Assembly (NCBI RefSeq): GCF_003013475.1
Contig: NZ_PXZO01000016.1
Location: 1-62,316, forward strand
From: Brevibacillus porteri
GTDB lineage: Bacteria; Bacillota; Bacilli; Brevibacillales; Brevibacillaceae
Direction of reading: 5' to 3'
Length of the DNA: 62,316 bases
Shown: one piece after another, positions 19,406-27,790 of the stretch
Numbering within the stretch: the stretch's first letter is position 1
Layout of the letters: every line of letters starts with the position of its first letter
Position numbers and translations under genes: made by a program
The notes under the pieces: model-generated
Told to the model about the DNA's origin: nothing
Seen by the model: the letters and a program-made list of their open reading frames with translations, nothing else
Databases searched by the model: none

Positions 19406-19645
19406 ATGGCAGCTACGCCAAAGCGTCCTACAAGGGATGAGTTTGAATTAGAGGATTGGGGGATTCAGCTCTTGGAAGCAAAAGATGACGGAGATGAAAG
19501 GTCGTTGACTGTTTGAGGGATGCCTGAGAAAGTGCGTGGACGGATCATGGTTCTTGACTCGCGTACAAGACTAGTTCATGAAGATGAAAACGGAACGATA
19601 GGGAAAATACCCTTCCTGGACATTATGAAGGTGAGTTACGAGTAA
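19406..19645 (+). pseudogene. YolD-like gene interrupted by an in-frame TGA
   Basis: Starting at ATG 19406 (GAGGAGGGG upstream), one continuous frame of 79 codons is broken by a TGA at 19514-19516 (codon 37). The parts before and after (RPTRDEFELEDW...RSLTV and GMPEKVRGRIMVLDSRTRLVHED...IPFLDIMKV) read as one small protein. They resemble the YolD family that usually pairs with UvrX-type Y-family polymerases. The stop sits where relatives have Trp (LTVWG), consistent with a TGG-to-TGA change. No polymerase gene is beside it. Family call is tentative. Confidence 0.5.
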
Positions 19646-19687
19646 TTACCAGCACCAGTATTCGTCGATTTTATTTTAGCTAGCTAG

Positions 19688-19716
19688 TAAAAAACCGTCC
19701 CTGTTTTGAGGGGACG
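19688..19716 (-). terminator. Terminator of the exported-peptide operon
   Basis: Minus-strand CGTCCC and GGGACG form a GC stem with a CTCAAAACA-type loop and are followed by a T-run. It lies about 25 bp after the stop of the 141-residue secreted protein. Confidence 0.8.
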
Positions 19717-19738
19717 AGTTTCTTTACTAATACCTATA

Positions 19739-20164
19739 CTATTTCTTCTCCCACTTACCGTTTTCCAGCACGAACTCTACAGCTGTGTTCGTTCCATCCG
19801 CGTACTGTCTCAGTATGTACAGGCTCTCACCGGACTCGTGCAGATGGATTTGGGGCATTTTATCGCCTACTTCAGTTTTAGTCAGCTGTCTAAGCTCTTT
19901 GAATAGGCCTTTGTCCATTTTCCAAACGTCAACTTTTTCAATTCGCGCGTATCCAGACAAATCTATACCAGTGTCGGCAGCGATCTCGTTAGCTCTTTGA
20001 GTGAGTAGATTATCGAAGGCTTGGGCTTCCTTTTTCGCCTCCTCGTCGCTCAACTTGCTGATGGCGACATACGACTCAGCGCGAGTGATCCCTGCCGACG
20101 TGCTATTTCCAACAAGCAGCAGCGCACCGATACTCGCGAGGGCAAATGTAGCCTTTTTGTACAT
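19739..20164 (-). CDS. Secreted protein of unknown function in the peptide operon
   Basis: A 141-residue protein with an N-terminal signal peptide (MYKKATFALASIGALLLVG...AGITRA). The mature part is acidic and helical at first (SDEEAKKEAQAFDNLLTQRANEIAADTG), then beta-rich (ARIEKVDVWKMDK, QIHLHESGESLYILRQYADG, EFVLENGKWEKK). No family was recognised. It is the last gene of a minus-strand operon after two mini-proteins ending in PDW, with only 29 bp between. It could be a partner, processing target or effector of those peptides; that is inference. ATG 20164 has AGGGGGAG upstream. Confidence 0.65.
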   Translation of the reverse strand: MYKKATFALASIGALLLVGNSTSAGITRAESYVAISKLSDEEAKKEAQAFDNLLTQRANEIAADTGIDLSGYARIEKVDVWKMDKGLFKELRQLTKTEVGDKMPQIHLHESGESLYILRQYADGTNTAVEFVLENGKWEKK

Positions 20165-20193
20165 ACCATTACACTCCCCCTAAAACTTGGTTT

Positions 20194-20316
20194 CTACCAG
20201 TCGGGGTCTGCGGTTGCAATGATGACTCTTTTCCAATCTGGTTCAGCATTTTGTGGGACGTTAACAAAGGTGAACAGAAGGGCAAAAGCTGCAAGTCCAG
20301 ACAACCATTTTTTCAC
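20194..20316 (-). CDS. Exported mini-protein with two (A)(D/E)PDW repeats, signal-peptide candidate
   Basis: GTG 20316, after GGGGAGGT, opens a 40-codon ORF. It has a Lys-Lys start, a hydrophobic core (WLSGLAAFALLFTFVNV) and a short tail PQNAEPDWKR...ATADPDW. The pentapeptide AEPDW at residues 24-28 recurs as ADPDW at the C-terminus. Size, export signal and C-terminal placement fit Phr/AimP-type pro-peptides of RRNPP quorum systems. No receptor gene lies next to it. The codons of the two repeats differ (GCT GAA CCA GAT versus GCA GAC CCC GAC), so this is not a recent DNA duplication. The role is inferred. Confidence 0.65.
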   Translation of the reverse strand: MKKWLSGLAAFALLFTFVNVPQNAEPDWKRVIIATADPDW

Positions 20317-20364
20317 AGTCTGTACCTCCCCTATTAAATGGATTCAAGCAGTGTTTTGCGACAA

Positions 20365-20481
20365 CTACCAGTCCGGCTCGGCCCCATACCATATGACTAG
20401 GTGTTCCGGTTGACTTAGTGACATTGACGGAATTGCTGTGACAAGGAAAGCAAACGCGAGTATGAGTAGCTTCTTTTTCAC
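20365..20481 (-). CDS. Exported mini-protein ending in GAEPDW, signal-peptide candidate
   Basis: GTG 20481 with AGGAGG upstream opens a 38-codon ORF. It has a KKK start, a hydrophobic core (LLILAFAFLVTAIPSM) and a tail that ends WYGAEPDW at the stop codon. It lies 48 bp upstream of the neighbouring 40-residue mini-protein on the same strand, which ends ADPDW. Both look like pre-peptides whose C-terminal pentapeptide is the conserved product. This one has only one clear copy of the motif, though SQPEH inside the tail is loosely similar. Function is inferred. Confidence 0.6.
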   Translation of the reverse strand: MKKKLLILAFAFLVTAIPSMSLSQPEHLVIWYGAEPDW

Positions 20482-20826
20482 GAGCAGCACCTCCTATTCC
20501 TTTATGCCCTCATTATGGCAGAATCTCTCTTTCCATGTTTTCGAAAGAGAAAGCCCTTTGTTGCAGCCGATGATGTTTTAGGAAGAGTCCCACGCCCTCT
20601 ATAACTTTGTCGGACGCCCTAGTAGCTGATACTTTGCAGAAGGCTCTCGAACCCGTCCTCAACGTGTCCAATCGCGAGTAGTTAGAGATGGTGAACAATA
20701 CTTATCCCAGCATTCTATTGATAAAAAAGAAGTATCAACAGTTGGGGATTGGTTTGATGCAGGTTATGATGTTTATGGATATGAGATGGATAAGGCTGAT
20801 AATTAAACAATAAGAATCATGAGAGG
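20482..20826. other. Gene-less stretch with decayed coding remnants
   Basis: No intact gene. On the plus strand a C-terminal-like tail (VVRDGEQYLSQHSIDKKE...DWFDAGYDVYGYEMDKADN) runs to a stop near 20806 without a start or ribosome site. On the minus strand a 61-codon frame (20513-20698) has no ribosome site. The upstream promoter of the peptide operon should lie here but no clear elements were found. Confidence 0.4.
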
Positions 20827-20866
20827 CCCTTACTGTTTTGATTAAGTAAGGGTTATAATTTTTTTA
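20827..20866 (+). terminator. Rho-independent terminator
   Basis: CCCTTACT and AGTAAGGG form an 8-bp stem with a 10-base loop, followed by TTATAATTTTTTT. It closes the decayed plus-strand frame ending near 20806. Confidence 0.7.
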
Positions 20867-20891
20867 ACATGCTTTCAATGATTGGGGTGTA

Positions 20892-21287
20892 ATGATGATC
20901 AGAAAAGTTGCTATTTTAATGATTATTGCCCTACTTGTTTTCGTTGGAATACATCAATTTTGGCCTGGCTTATTTTATCCAGAACTCCCATTTTCCTCAG
21001 TTAAGAAAGAGGTAGTTTTTGAGTTAATTAAACAGTCACCCGATCATCTAGTAACAGTAGCCCAAGAGGACGATTTTTCATGGTACGGGGCACAGTTTGA
21101 ACAAGGGAGGGCAATCGATCTTTTTTTGGACGTGATGAAAAAAAATGGATGGACTTTGATTGATCAGGATGGTGCTGGATACTTTTTCTCGCAAAGTAAT
21201 AATAAAATTGTAGTTACAACACAAATGTGGACAGGAAAAATAATGTTATTTAAAGTACCGGCTGCTGTTTCACTAATAACCAAATAA
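20892..21287 (+). CDS. Membrane-anchored protein of unknown function
   Basis: A 131-residue protein with one N-terminal transmembrane helix (KVAILMIIALLVFVGIHQFW) and a roughly 100-residue outer domain with alternating beta and helix (HLVTVAQEDDFSWYGAQFEQGRAIDLFLDVMKKNGWTLID). No family was recognised. The repeated aromatic/acidic pattern looks like a small alpha-beta domain. GGGGTG precedes the tandem ATGs at 20892 and 20895. It is flanked by terminators and stands alone in the accessory island. Confidence 0.6.
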   Translation: MMIRKVAILMIIALLVFVGIHQFWPGLFYPELPFSSVKKEVVFELIKQSPDHLVTVAQEDDFSWYGAQFEQGRAIDLFLDVMKKNGWTLIDQDGAGYFFSQSNNKIVVTTQMWTGKIMLFKVPAAVSLITK

Positions 21288-21857
21288 ATGATGAACGGAA
21301 TAGAATTTTTAAGACTCGCCCCCTTTTGGGAACCACATAACAAAGACGCACGTCCACAAGACAACATCTAGTGATAAATATTCTCCTTTTCCTCTGAGGA
21401 AGAACGCGCAAAATACGTTGAAAAATTTGTGAAGGCGGAGTAAGGATTTCAGAAACAAAATCTTACAGATTATAAGAGTGAGTAAACAAAAGTGATGAGT
21501 TCCTTCATTAAATAGAAGATAAAAGCCTCGGTTCATGTGACCGAAGCTTTTATGATTAATTTGCTTATTCATATTCTGTTACAACAGAAATGGGCGTGAT
21601 TCAGTACAAAATTGACAACGCACATAAGTAAAACATATAAAAATGCGTACTCTAAATACATGAAATACCGCGCGAAAATTCACTAGGTGCAGGTATTTCG
21701 TTCCCTGTACCTTGTAATAATGAAGCGTGTGATGTAACAGACACCCCCTTCCTTGGGGGTGTTTCTTTGAGAAGTTTATTCAGAAAATTTTAATAATCAA
21801 GATTGATTTTAGACAAACACCGACATATGATTACTTGCAAAAACGAGGTGAAACGAA
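21288..21857. other. Intergenic region with two orphan terminators
   Basis: No gene supported. It holds a short coding remnant ending EERAKYVEKFVKAE (near 21400-21450), and two good terminator hairpins whose genes are gone: 21521-21551 (AAAAGC-TCGGT stem) and 21742-21767 (ACACCCCC/GGGGGTGT plus T-run). This suggests deletion scars at the end of the island. Confidence 0.5.
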
Positions 21858-23054
21858 ATGAGTTCATCACGCCAAGTCGGAATGTTTATTTATCCGTGGG
21901 ACATAGCCGAGAGCGGTATCGAAGCTGTGATACAAACATTGGAAGGTGCCAAATGTAATACAGCGGTGGTCAATAGCAGCTATCATCAGGGGAGATTTTT
22001 TCACCCGCAAAGCAAAACGTTTCGCAGGCTGCCGCTTTCAGGGGTGTCGTTTACGCCTGAATGGTCGAAGTATAACCGTTTGCGCCCGACCGTACACGAG
22101 CAAATCGCACAAGCAAGCGTTCTTGCCAAAATGAAAGAAGCTTGTGAGCGGGCAGGAATGGGGTTTCATACATGGTGGGTTGGCCTTCACAATTCTACGC
22201 TAGGTTTGGCTCATCCAGATCTTTGTGTGCAAAACATTTGGGGGGATACATACACGTACGCGTTATGTCCTTCGCAGCCTGAGGTTCAGCATTACGCCAA
22301 GGCACTATTTGCAGATACGTTAGAGCAAGTCAAGCCAGAGCGGATTTTGATCGAAGCGACCGCCTTTTTGCCGATGAAGCATGGCGAGCATCATGAAGTA
22401 TGCCTCCTACCGTTAGGAGAATCATTACAATGGTTACTCTCGTTCTGTTTTTGCGGGGCATGTACGCAACGTGCTGAAGCGAAACGAATCGATGTAGGAG
22501 CTGTCCAACAGCTTGTATCAAGGCTGGTCAATCAGATGGTGGAAGCCGATTCCATCTCGCAAGTATCTGTAGAAACGAGAGAAGTCGCCTTCTTGCTGCT
22601 GGAATACCCGGAATTGTATCACTATCAGCAAACTCGTCTGGAAGTGGTAGATGGGCTATGGAGGAGCCTGAAGGACATCGCGCTGAGTAAGGGGACTGCA
22701 TTGGATGGCTTTCCGTCCTCGACACCGTTTTATGTGAATCAGTCCTATTGGGAAGGGGTTTCATTACGAAAAGCTGCGGCTACTCTCGATCGTGTCGTCC
22801 CTCTCGCCTATGGAGACAGTGTTAATGAGGTGGCGTATACGTTTCATGCGATGAAGCTTGTCGCCCCAGAAGCTGCGTTGGGGGCTGCTTTTTCCCTGCA
22901 TCATAGCCAAATCCAGTCAGCGTTTGATCTGGCAGCGAGGGTGGGAACTGCGGTGGACGCAGGCGCTCAATCGATTACGTATTACAATCTCGGTTTGTTA
23001 AATAACCGCAGGCTGAACTGGATCAGACAGGCAAACCTTACCATAGAGGAGTAG
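21858..23054 (+). CDS. Conserved hypothetical protein, possible TIM-barrel
   Basis: A 398-residue soluble protein. It begins QVGMFIYPWDIAESGIEAVIQTLEGAKCNTAVVNSSYH and later has the barrel-like strands GMGFHTWWVGLHN, PERILIEATAFL, RVVPLAYGDSVNEV and AQSITYYNLGLL. The order of strands and helices resembles glycoside-hydrolase-type (beta/alpha)8 proteins of the hypothetical-glycosyl-hydrolase kind. No catalytic residues can be named. A Cys cluster (CFCGACTQR) in the middle is notable and may bind metal. It has its own ribosome site (GAGGTGAAACG) and terminator. It marks the return to normal base composition after the island. Confidence 0.55.
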   Translation: MSSSRQVGMFIYPWDIAESGIEAVIQTLEGAKCNTAVVNSSYHQGRFFHPQSKTFRRLPLSGVSFTPEWSKYNRLRPTVHEQIAQASVLAKMKEACERAGMGFHTWWVGLHNSTLGLAHPDLCVQNIWGDTYTYALCPSQPEVQHYAKALFADTLEQVKPERILIEATAFLPMKHGEHHEVCLLPLGESLQWLLSFCFCGACTQRAEAKRIDVGAVQQLVSRLVNQMVEADSISQVSVETREVAFLLLEYPELYHYQQTRLEVVDGLWRSLKDIALSKGTALDGFPSSTPFYVNQSYWEGVSLRKAAATLDRVVPLAYGDSVNEVAYTFHAMKLVAPEAALGAAFSLHHSQIQSAFDLAARVGTAVDAGAQSITYYNLGLLNNRRLNWIRQANLTIEE

Positions 23055-23068
23055 AAATACTCGCAACC

Positions 23069-23102
23069 AAAAAGACCCAGGGAACTTCACGGGTCTTTTT
23101 TA
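23069..23102 (+). terminator. Rho-independent terminator
   Basis: AAAAAGACCC pairs with GGGTCTTTTT around a 12-base loop, 15 bp after the preceding stop. Confidence 0.88.
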
Positions 23103-23339
23103 CATGGGTGAAACTGATGGACTGGAAAATCATACTACAGTCCGACGTGCTTTCATAAAAAATGGTATGATTGTCATAGTAAAGAGGAAAGCAGTTTGGT
23201 TCAGATTCTATTTGACCGGCAAATTAATCCTGCTTACAATAATATGATCGTTACCGTTTATGTAAAAACCGTCTAGTCGTTTTTCTAGAACAGCAGTTCT
23301 TGTCAAAAAGGGCGAAGACGTAAGGAAGGGAACAAAGGC

Positions 23340-24125
23340 GTGATTGTTACGACAGGACTTGAGCCTGGTGAAGAAACCTTGCGTCACGCAGCTGAATTGG
23401 CTAGTACATTGGGGCTACAGGTTGTGAATCGACGCGATTATTCATTGGGTCAAATGCGCAAGCGATATGGGGTAGAAGAAGTACTGGTGGTTTCCGCTCT
23501 TGGAGCACGTCTGGAAGTGCCGGGGAAAAAACCATTCTTTTTTCATCCGAATACATCTGCTTTTCGTATAAAGCGGCTCATGCGCGGCGATACTGATACT
23601 ATGCTTGTTGCTTGCCAAATTCATCCAGGGGATGAAGTGCTTGACGCAACCTTGGGTTTGGGTGCTGACGCTATTGTATTTTCTCACGCGACTGGTGCAA
23701 ATGGGAAAGTCGTTGGCATCGAATCTGAGCGATTGTTAGCCATCTTGGTAGAAGATGGGCTACGGCACTGGTCATCCGATGCGGAAGAACTGGAGCAAGC
23801 CATGCGTCGTATTGAGGTGCGATGTGGCAACCATCTAGAAGTACTAAGAGGACTGCCTGCACGTTCCTTCGACGTCGTTTATTTCGATCCTATGTTCGAG
23901 ATAACTGTACAAAGCTCGTCGGGGATCGCCGGAGTCCGGGAGCTCGCCAATCCAGATGCTCTTTCAGAGGAGGCTGTTTTGGAAGCGCAGAGAGTTGCGA
24001 GAAAACGTGTGGTAATGAAAGAAGGAAAAGAAGGTAGGTTGTACGAGCGCTTCGGTTTTACACCGTTTCGCTCCCGCGGCCAGCAGGTCGTGTACAGCTA
24101 CAAAGAGATAGGTGGAGGGGAGTGA
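23340..24125 (+). CDS. RsmJ-like class I SAM methyltransferase
   Basis: A 261-residue protein. The Rossmann methyltransferase core from about residue 95 has motif I as DEVLDATLGLGADAIVFSHATG and the catalytic-type VVYFDPMFE, as in the RsmJ/YhiQ group (E. coli RsmJ makes m2G1516 in 16S rRNA). The phrase LLAILVEDGLRH also matches that family. The N-terminal part (GLEPGEETLRHAAELASTLGLQVVNR) is the short RsmJ-type lead domain. Whether the Gram-positive protein acts on the same rRNA base is not known from sequence. GTG 23340 follows AGGAAGGGA. It overlaps miaA by 4 bp. Confidence 0.7.
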   Translation: MIVTTGLEPGEETLRHAAELASTLGLQVVNRRDYSLGQMRKRYGVEEVLVVSALGARLEVPGKKPFFFHPNTSAFRIKRLMRGDTDTMLVACQIHPGDEVLDATLGLGADAIVFSHATGANGKVVGIESERLLAILVEDGLRHWSSDAEELEQAMRRIEVRCGNHLEVLRGLPARSFDVVYFDPMFEITVQSSSGIAGVRELANPDALSEEAVLEAQRVARKRVVMKEGKEGRLYERFGFTPFRSRGQQVVYSYKEIGGGE

Positions 24126-25081
24126 CCTTGCAACAGAGAGAAAGGCTAGTCGTGATTATTGGGCCAACATCGGTCGGCAAGACCCAGCTAAGTTTGGAGC
24201 TGGCCGAACAGTTCGACGGTGAGATCATTTCCGGAGATTCCATGCAAGTATACCGTGGAATGGATATTGGCACCGCAAAAGCAGAACCAGAGGAGCTTGC
24301 GCGTATACCGCATCACCTCATTGATATTAAAAATCCAGACGAAGAATACTCTGTCGCGATGTTTCAGGAAAGTGCCGCAACGTTGATTACTGACATCAAC
24401 CAACGTGGTAAACTCCCGTTTATCGTCGGCGGGACAGGTCTGTACATAGAATCGGTTACCCATCGATTTCAGTTTTCCACTACTTCTCAAGATCCTGAGC
24501 TCCGTGATCGTCTGCAAAGATTGGCTGACAGCGAAGGCGTGGAAGCACTGCACGCCAGACTGGCCGATGTCGATCCGATTACAGCCGAACGCTTGCATCC
24601 TAATGATGTAAAGCGGGTGATTCGCGCATTGGAGATTTATGAAAGCAGCGGGTACAAAATGTCCGACTTTCAGCTGCGGGCGCAGCATTCCCCTTATGAT
24701 TTGGTGATGATCGGCCTCACGATGGACCGCGCAAAGCTGTATGAACGAATCAACCACCGGGTCGAACTCATGATCGAAGCGGGACTAGTTGAGGAAGTGA
24801 GGGGGCTCTTGGATGCTGGCTACGACGCGTCGCTGGTCTCCATGCAAGGCTTGGGTTATAAGGAGCTCATTCCTTATCTGTATGGAGAAATCACGCTAGA
24901 AAAAGCAGTGAACGACATACAGCAGCGAACGCGGCATTTTGCCAAACGCCAGCTTTCTTGGTTCCGTCGCATGGCAGAAATTCAATGGTTTGACATGACT
25001 GATCCGGCGGAACATAGGAATAACGTGGAAACTATCAAGCGAATATTGGCAGGAAAGTTTCAACAATTGCCGAATATATAA
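24122..25081 (+). CDS. miaA: tRNA dimethylallyltransferase MiaA
   Basis: A 319-residue enzyme with the P-loop GPTSVGKTQLSLEL, DSMQVYRGMDIGTAK, PHHLID and GGTGLYI motifs of MiaA. It transfers a dimethylallyl group to N6 of A37 in tRNAs reading UNN codons, the step before MiaB. GTG 24122 overlaps the preceding stop (GTGA). TTG 24128 has better spacing to GGAGG (24114-24118) and may be the true start. hfq follows 29 bp downstream, as in most Bacillales. Confidence 0.95.
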   Translation: MTLQQRERLVVIIGPTSVGKTQLSLELAEQFDGEIISGDSMQVYRGMDIGTAKAEPEELARIPHHLIDIKNPDEEYSVAMFQESAATLITDINQRGKLPFIVGGTGLYIESVTHRFQFSTTSQDPELRDRLQRLADSEGVEALHARLADVDPITAERLHPNDVKRVIRALEIYESSGYKMSDFQLRAQHSPYDLVMIGLTMDRAKLYERINHRVELMIEAGLVEEVRGLLDAGYDASLVSMQGLGYKELIPYLYGEITLEKAVNDIQQRTRHFAKRQLSWFRRMAEIQWFDMTDPAEHRNNVETIKRILAGKFQQLPNI

Positions 25082-25110
25082 CATACAAGTCCTTTTAGGG
25101 GGTAGTGTAC

Positions 25111-25350
25111 ATGAAACAGACGATCAACATTCAAGATACGTTCTTGAATCATTTGCGGAAAGAAAACATCGCGGTTACCATTTACCTTGTGAACGGATTT
25201 CAATTGCGCGGGTATATTAAAGCATTCGATAATTTCACGATTGTGATTGATAGCGAAGGCAAGCAACAATTAGTATACAAGCATGCGATCTCCACTTTCA
25301 CTCCGCAACGCCCTGTATCGCTTATGTCTCAGGAGAACAACCAACAGTAA
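25111..25350 (+). CDS. hfq: RNA chaperone Hfq
   Basis: A 79-residue Sm-like protein: [41 protein letters not shown] (Sm1) and YKHAISTF (Sm2, with the YKHA RNA-contact motif). It forms hexamers that bind A/U-rich RNA. ATG 25111 is chosen with AGGGGGT 8 bp upstream; a GTG six bases earlier is in frame. A strong terminator follows. Confidence 0.95.
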   Translation: MKQTINIQDTFLNHLRKENIAVTIYLVNGFQLRGYIKAFDNFTIVIDSEGKQQLVYKHAISTFTPQRPVSLMSQENNQQ

Positions 25351-25368
25351 GCGATGCAACACCAACAG

Positions 25369-25397
25369 CCAGGATACATGTGATCCTGGTTTTTTTT
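25369..25397 (+). terminator. Rho-independent terminator of hfq
   Basis: CCAGGAT and ATCCTGG form a 7-bp stem with a 7-base loop, followed by eight Ts. Confidence 0.9.
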
Positions 25398-25447
25398 ATT
25401 ATCTGGCGCGATTGATGGAAATACCTTAAGCGCAAAAAGCAATAAAG

Positions 25448-25478
25448 AAGCCCTGTCGCCATAGAAGCGAACAGGGCT
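25448..25478 (-). terminator. Terminator of the VOC protein gene
   Basis: AAGCCCTGT and ACAGGGCTT arms around a 13-base loop; on the minus strand the tail is T-rich (TCTTTATT). Confidence 0.75.
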
Positions 25479-25484
25479 TTCACA

Positions 25485-25916
25485 TTACTCCATGCAATGA
25501 TTATTCGTGTAAATTTGGAACGTGATGCCGAACTTGTCCTTCACATTGCCATATGCTGGGCTGAAGAACGTTTCTTGCAGTGGCATAATCACTTGTCCGC
25601 CTTCTTGCAGGGCATCAAAAATCTTATGAGATTGTTCTTTATTATCGGTCGAGATGCAGATGGTCACTTGATCACCAAGTTGATGAGGTTGTCCTGGAAA
25701 GGTATCGGAAAACATCAATTCTGTTTCGCCGACGCGAATAGTAGCATGTCCGATACGATTCTTGGCTTCTGCAGGTAATGGGAACTCCGGATTTTCCGGC
25801 ATTTCACCGAAGGTTTGCTTGAACAGCACTTCAGCACCTAGCGCACCCTCATAAAAGCTAATCGCTTCACCCGCAGTACCATTCAAAACGATGTAAGGAA
25901 TCAAACGCAATGCCAT
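25485..25916 (-). CDS. VOC-fold protein (PhnB/YjdN-like)
   Basis: A 143-residue single-module protein of the vicinal-oxygen-chelate fold: N-terminal RLIPYIVLNGTAGEAISFYEGALGAEV, middle IGHATIRVGETELMFSDTFPG, C-terminal WGE-like SPAYGNVKDKFGITFQIYT. This is the PhnB/DUF899-like glyoxalase-relative set, usually of unknown substrate. It is monocistronic, convergent with hfq, and ends in its own terminator. Confidence 0.78.
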   Translation of the reverse strand: MALRLIPYIVLNGTAGEAISFYEGALGAEVLFKQTFGEMPENPEFPLPAEAKNRIGHATIRVGETELMFSDTFPGQPHQLGDQVTICISTDNKEQSHKIFDALQEGGQVIMPLQETFFSPAYGNVKDKFGITFQIYTNNHCME

Positions 25917-26028
25917 GTGTCAACATCTCCCTTGGTTTTCATATGACCAACTTGTCAAACCCACTTACTATTCTTGCCCATACTGTAATTGTAATGCACA
26001 GAACGTATGTTTGCAATAGGGGAATTGA

Positions 26029-27261
26029 TCAGGAGGCTGATAAATTCCGATGAACCATGACTATGTAGCAGACAATGGCGCCGATCGTAGAAAGAGCAAT
26101 GATGATCCCCATTGGTACTGCGGTATATTCGCCGCTGATTCCCACAAGTGGAGCGACAATTCCGCCGCTAATGAAGGAGAGTAGCCCCTGGAGAGCAGAT
26201 GCGCTTCCTGCTGCCTTGCTTTGATTTTGCATGGCGAGAGAAAATCCAGTTGCGCCCACAATCCCTACACTGGATACGACAAAGAAAAGGGGAACGAGCA
26301 CAGCAATAAGACCAGCTTGTAAAAGAATCATCGTCAGAAGGAGGATTCCGCCGACTCCCGCAATGATAATCCCAGCAATGAACAAGGAAGTTTCTTTCAC
26401 TTTACCTGCAAGCTTACCTGTGATTTGACTCGCAATAATAATGCCTACACCATTAATCGCGAAAATGAGACTAAACGTTTGGGGAGACACTTCAAATATT
26501 TTTTGAAAAACAAAGGGCGAACCGGCGATGTACGCAAACATGGCAGCTGTCACCAGGCCCTGCGCGATGGCGTACCCCATGAAAACGCGATCCTTCAGCA
26601 AGGTACCAAAGGTTGTCAGTGTATTGCCGATTCCCGCCTTGGAGCGGCGCTCTTGTGGCAATGTTTCTGGAAGAGCAAGCAGCACGACGAGAAACATGAT
26701 AGCACCAATCAGGCCCAGTACGACAAACACGCCGTGCCAGGTAGTAAATTGGAGGATTTGTCCCCCTACGATAGGTGCCGCGATCGGAGCGATTCCGTTA
26801 ATGAGCATCAAGAGGGCGAAAAACTTCGTCAGCTCTGTCCCAGAGTACAAATCGCGAACCGTAGCACGAGCGATAACAATTCCAGCAGAACCAGCAAGAC
26901 CTTGTACGAAGCGAAGCAAGACGAACGTATAAATAGAGGGAGCTACCGCACACAAAAAGGAAGAGACCGCATACAAAATGAGCCCGATAATTAAAGGGAT
27001 TCTTCGACCACGTACGTCGCTGATCGGCCCCGCGAACAATTGACCAATGGACAGGCCGAGCATGCATGCTGTCAAACTGAGTTGGGTCATGGAGGTGCTC
27101 GTCTGCAAATCATCGGCTAGCATAGGAAGTGCAGGTAAATACATATCTAGGGACAGTGGACCAAAAGCAGAAAGCGATCCTAGAATCGCCGCCATCCACA
27201 GCCGGCGTGATTTATTGCCGGTTAGGGACGTGGAATCAAGTTCTTTTGCTAGATTATTCAC
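26029..27261 (-). CDS. Bcr/CflA family multidrug efflux MFS transporter
   Basis: A 410-residue protein with twelve predicted membrane helices. The MFS motif A appears as GPISDVRGRR between helices 2 and 3. The Bcr/CflA pattern is visible at the start (LGSLSAFGPLSLDMYLPALPMLADDL) and in RFVQGLAGSAGIVIARATVRDLY. It likely exports drugs such as bicyclomycin or chloramphenicol-like compounds by proton antiport. It is the second gene of an operon behind a MarR regulator (47 bp gap). GTG 27261 is used as start. Confidence 0.85.
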   Translation of the reverse strand: MNNLAKELDSTSLTGNKSRRLWMAAILGSLSAFGPLSLDMYLPALPMLADDLQTSTSMTQLSLTACMLGLSIGQLFAGPISDVRGRRIPLIIGLILYAVSSFLCAVAPSIYTFVLLRFVQGLAGSAGIVIARATVRDLYSGTELTKFFALLMLINGIAPIAAPIVGGQILQFTTWHGVFVVLGLIGAIMFLVVLLALPETLPQERRSKAGIGNTLTTFGTLLKDRVFMGYAIAQGLVTAAMFAYIAGSPFVFQKIFEVSPQTFSLIFAINGVGIIIASQITGKLAGKVKETSLFIAGIIIAGVGGILLLTMILLQAGLIAVLVPLFFVVSSVGIVGATGFSLAMQNQSKAAGSASALQGLLSFISGGIVAPLVGISGEYTAVPMGIIIALSTIGAIVCYIVMVHRNLSAS

Positions 27262-27308
27262 GGCAAGTTGTCAAACCTTTCTCATTATTATTCCAGGAAA
27301 GAAGCTTT

Positions 27309-27776
27309 TTACAACTCAGAAGTCGGTTGCGTATTTTGCAAGTAAAAAGCTTGGAGATTGCTGTGCATACGATCGAGCAAGCCCCGCAAAACATCTTTTT
27401 CTTCCTCTGAGAATCCGATGAAGCAGCTTTCCTCAATGACGCGTAATACTTCTTTGACATGCTTGGTAGCCATCCGACCTTTGTCGGTAAGATAAACGCG
27501 GGAGATACGTTGGTCCCGTTCATCTGCTCTGCGCTCGACAAGTCCCGATTTGGCCATTCGATTAATCATGACGGTAAGCGTAGCGGGCTTTACTCCGATT
27601 TTTCGGGCCAATTCTCTTTGAATCATTCCATCTTTTTCAATCAAGCGCATCAACAGAATGGGTTGACCCGGATAGACGTCGTATTTTTGAATCAGAAATT
27701 CTACATTTTGCCGATGCATTTTCATTACATGCGATGCAGAATGGGTTAATGCGGTTGCATAACTGAACTCCACCAA
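27309..27776 (-). CDS. MarR family transcriptional regulator
   Basis: A 155-residue winged-helix protein: helices QNVEFLIQKYDVYPGQPILLMRLIEKDG, recognition region IQRELARKIGVKPATLTVMINRMAKSGLVERR, wing DERDQRISRVYLTDKG, and a C-terminal dimerisation helix. It probably represses its own operon with the efflux pump downstream. A perfect inverted repeat, the likely operator, lies 15 bp upstream of its start. Confidence 0.88.
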   Translation of the reverse strand: MVEFSYATALTHSASHVMKMHRQNVEFLIQKYDVYPGQPILLMRLIEKDGMIQRELARKIGVKPATLTVMINRMAKSGLVERRADERDQRISRVYLTDKGRMATKHVKEVLRVIEESCFIGFSEEEKDVLRGLLDRMHSNLQAFYLQNTQPTSEL

Positions 27777-27790
27777 AGTACCCCCAATTA

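Noticed and set aside
20513..20698. 61-codon minus-strand ORF upstream of the peptide operon, considered as a remnant of a peptide receptor
   Set aside because: No TPR or HTH pattern could be shown and there is no ribosome site; kept only as unassigned remnant.
21600..21800. Possible small bacteriocin-like frame (GAGISFPVPCNNEACDVTDTPFLGV)
   Set aside because: No start codon with ribosome site and the end runs through a terminator hairpin.
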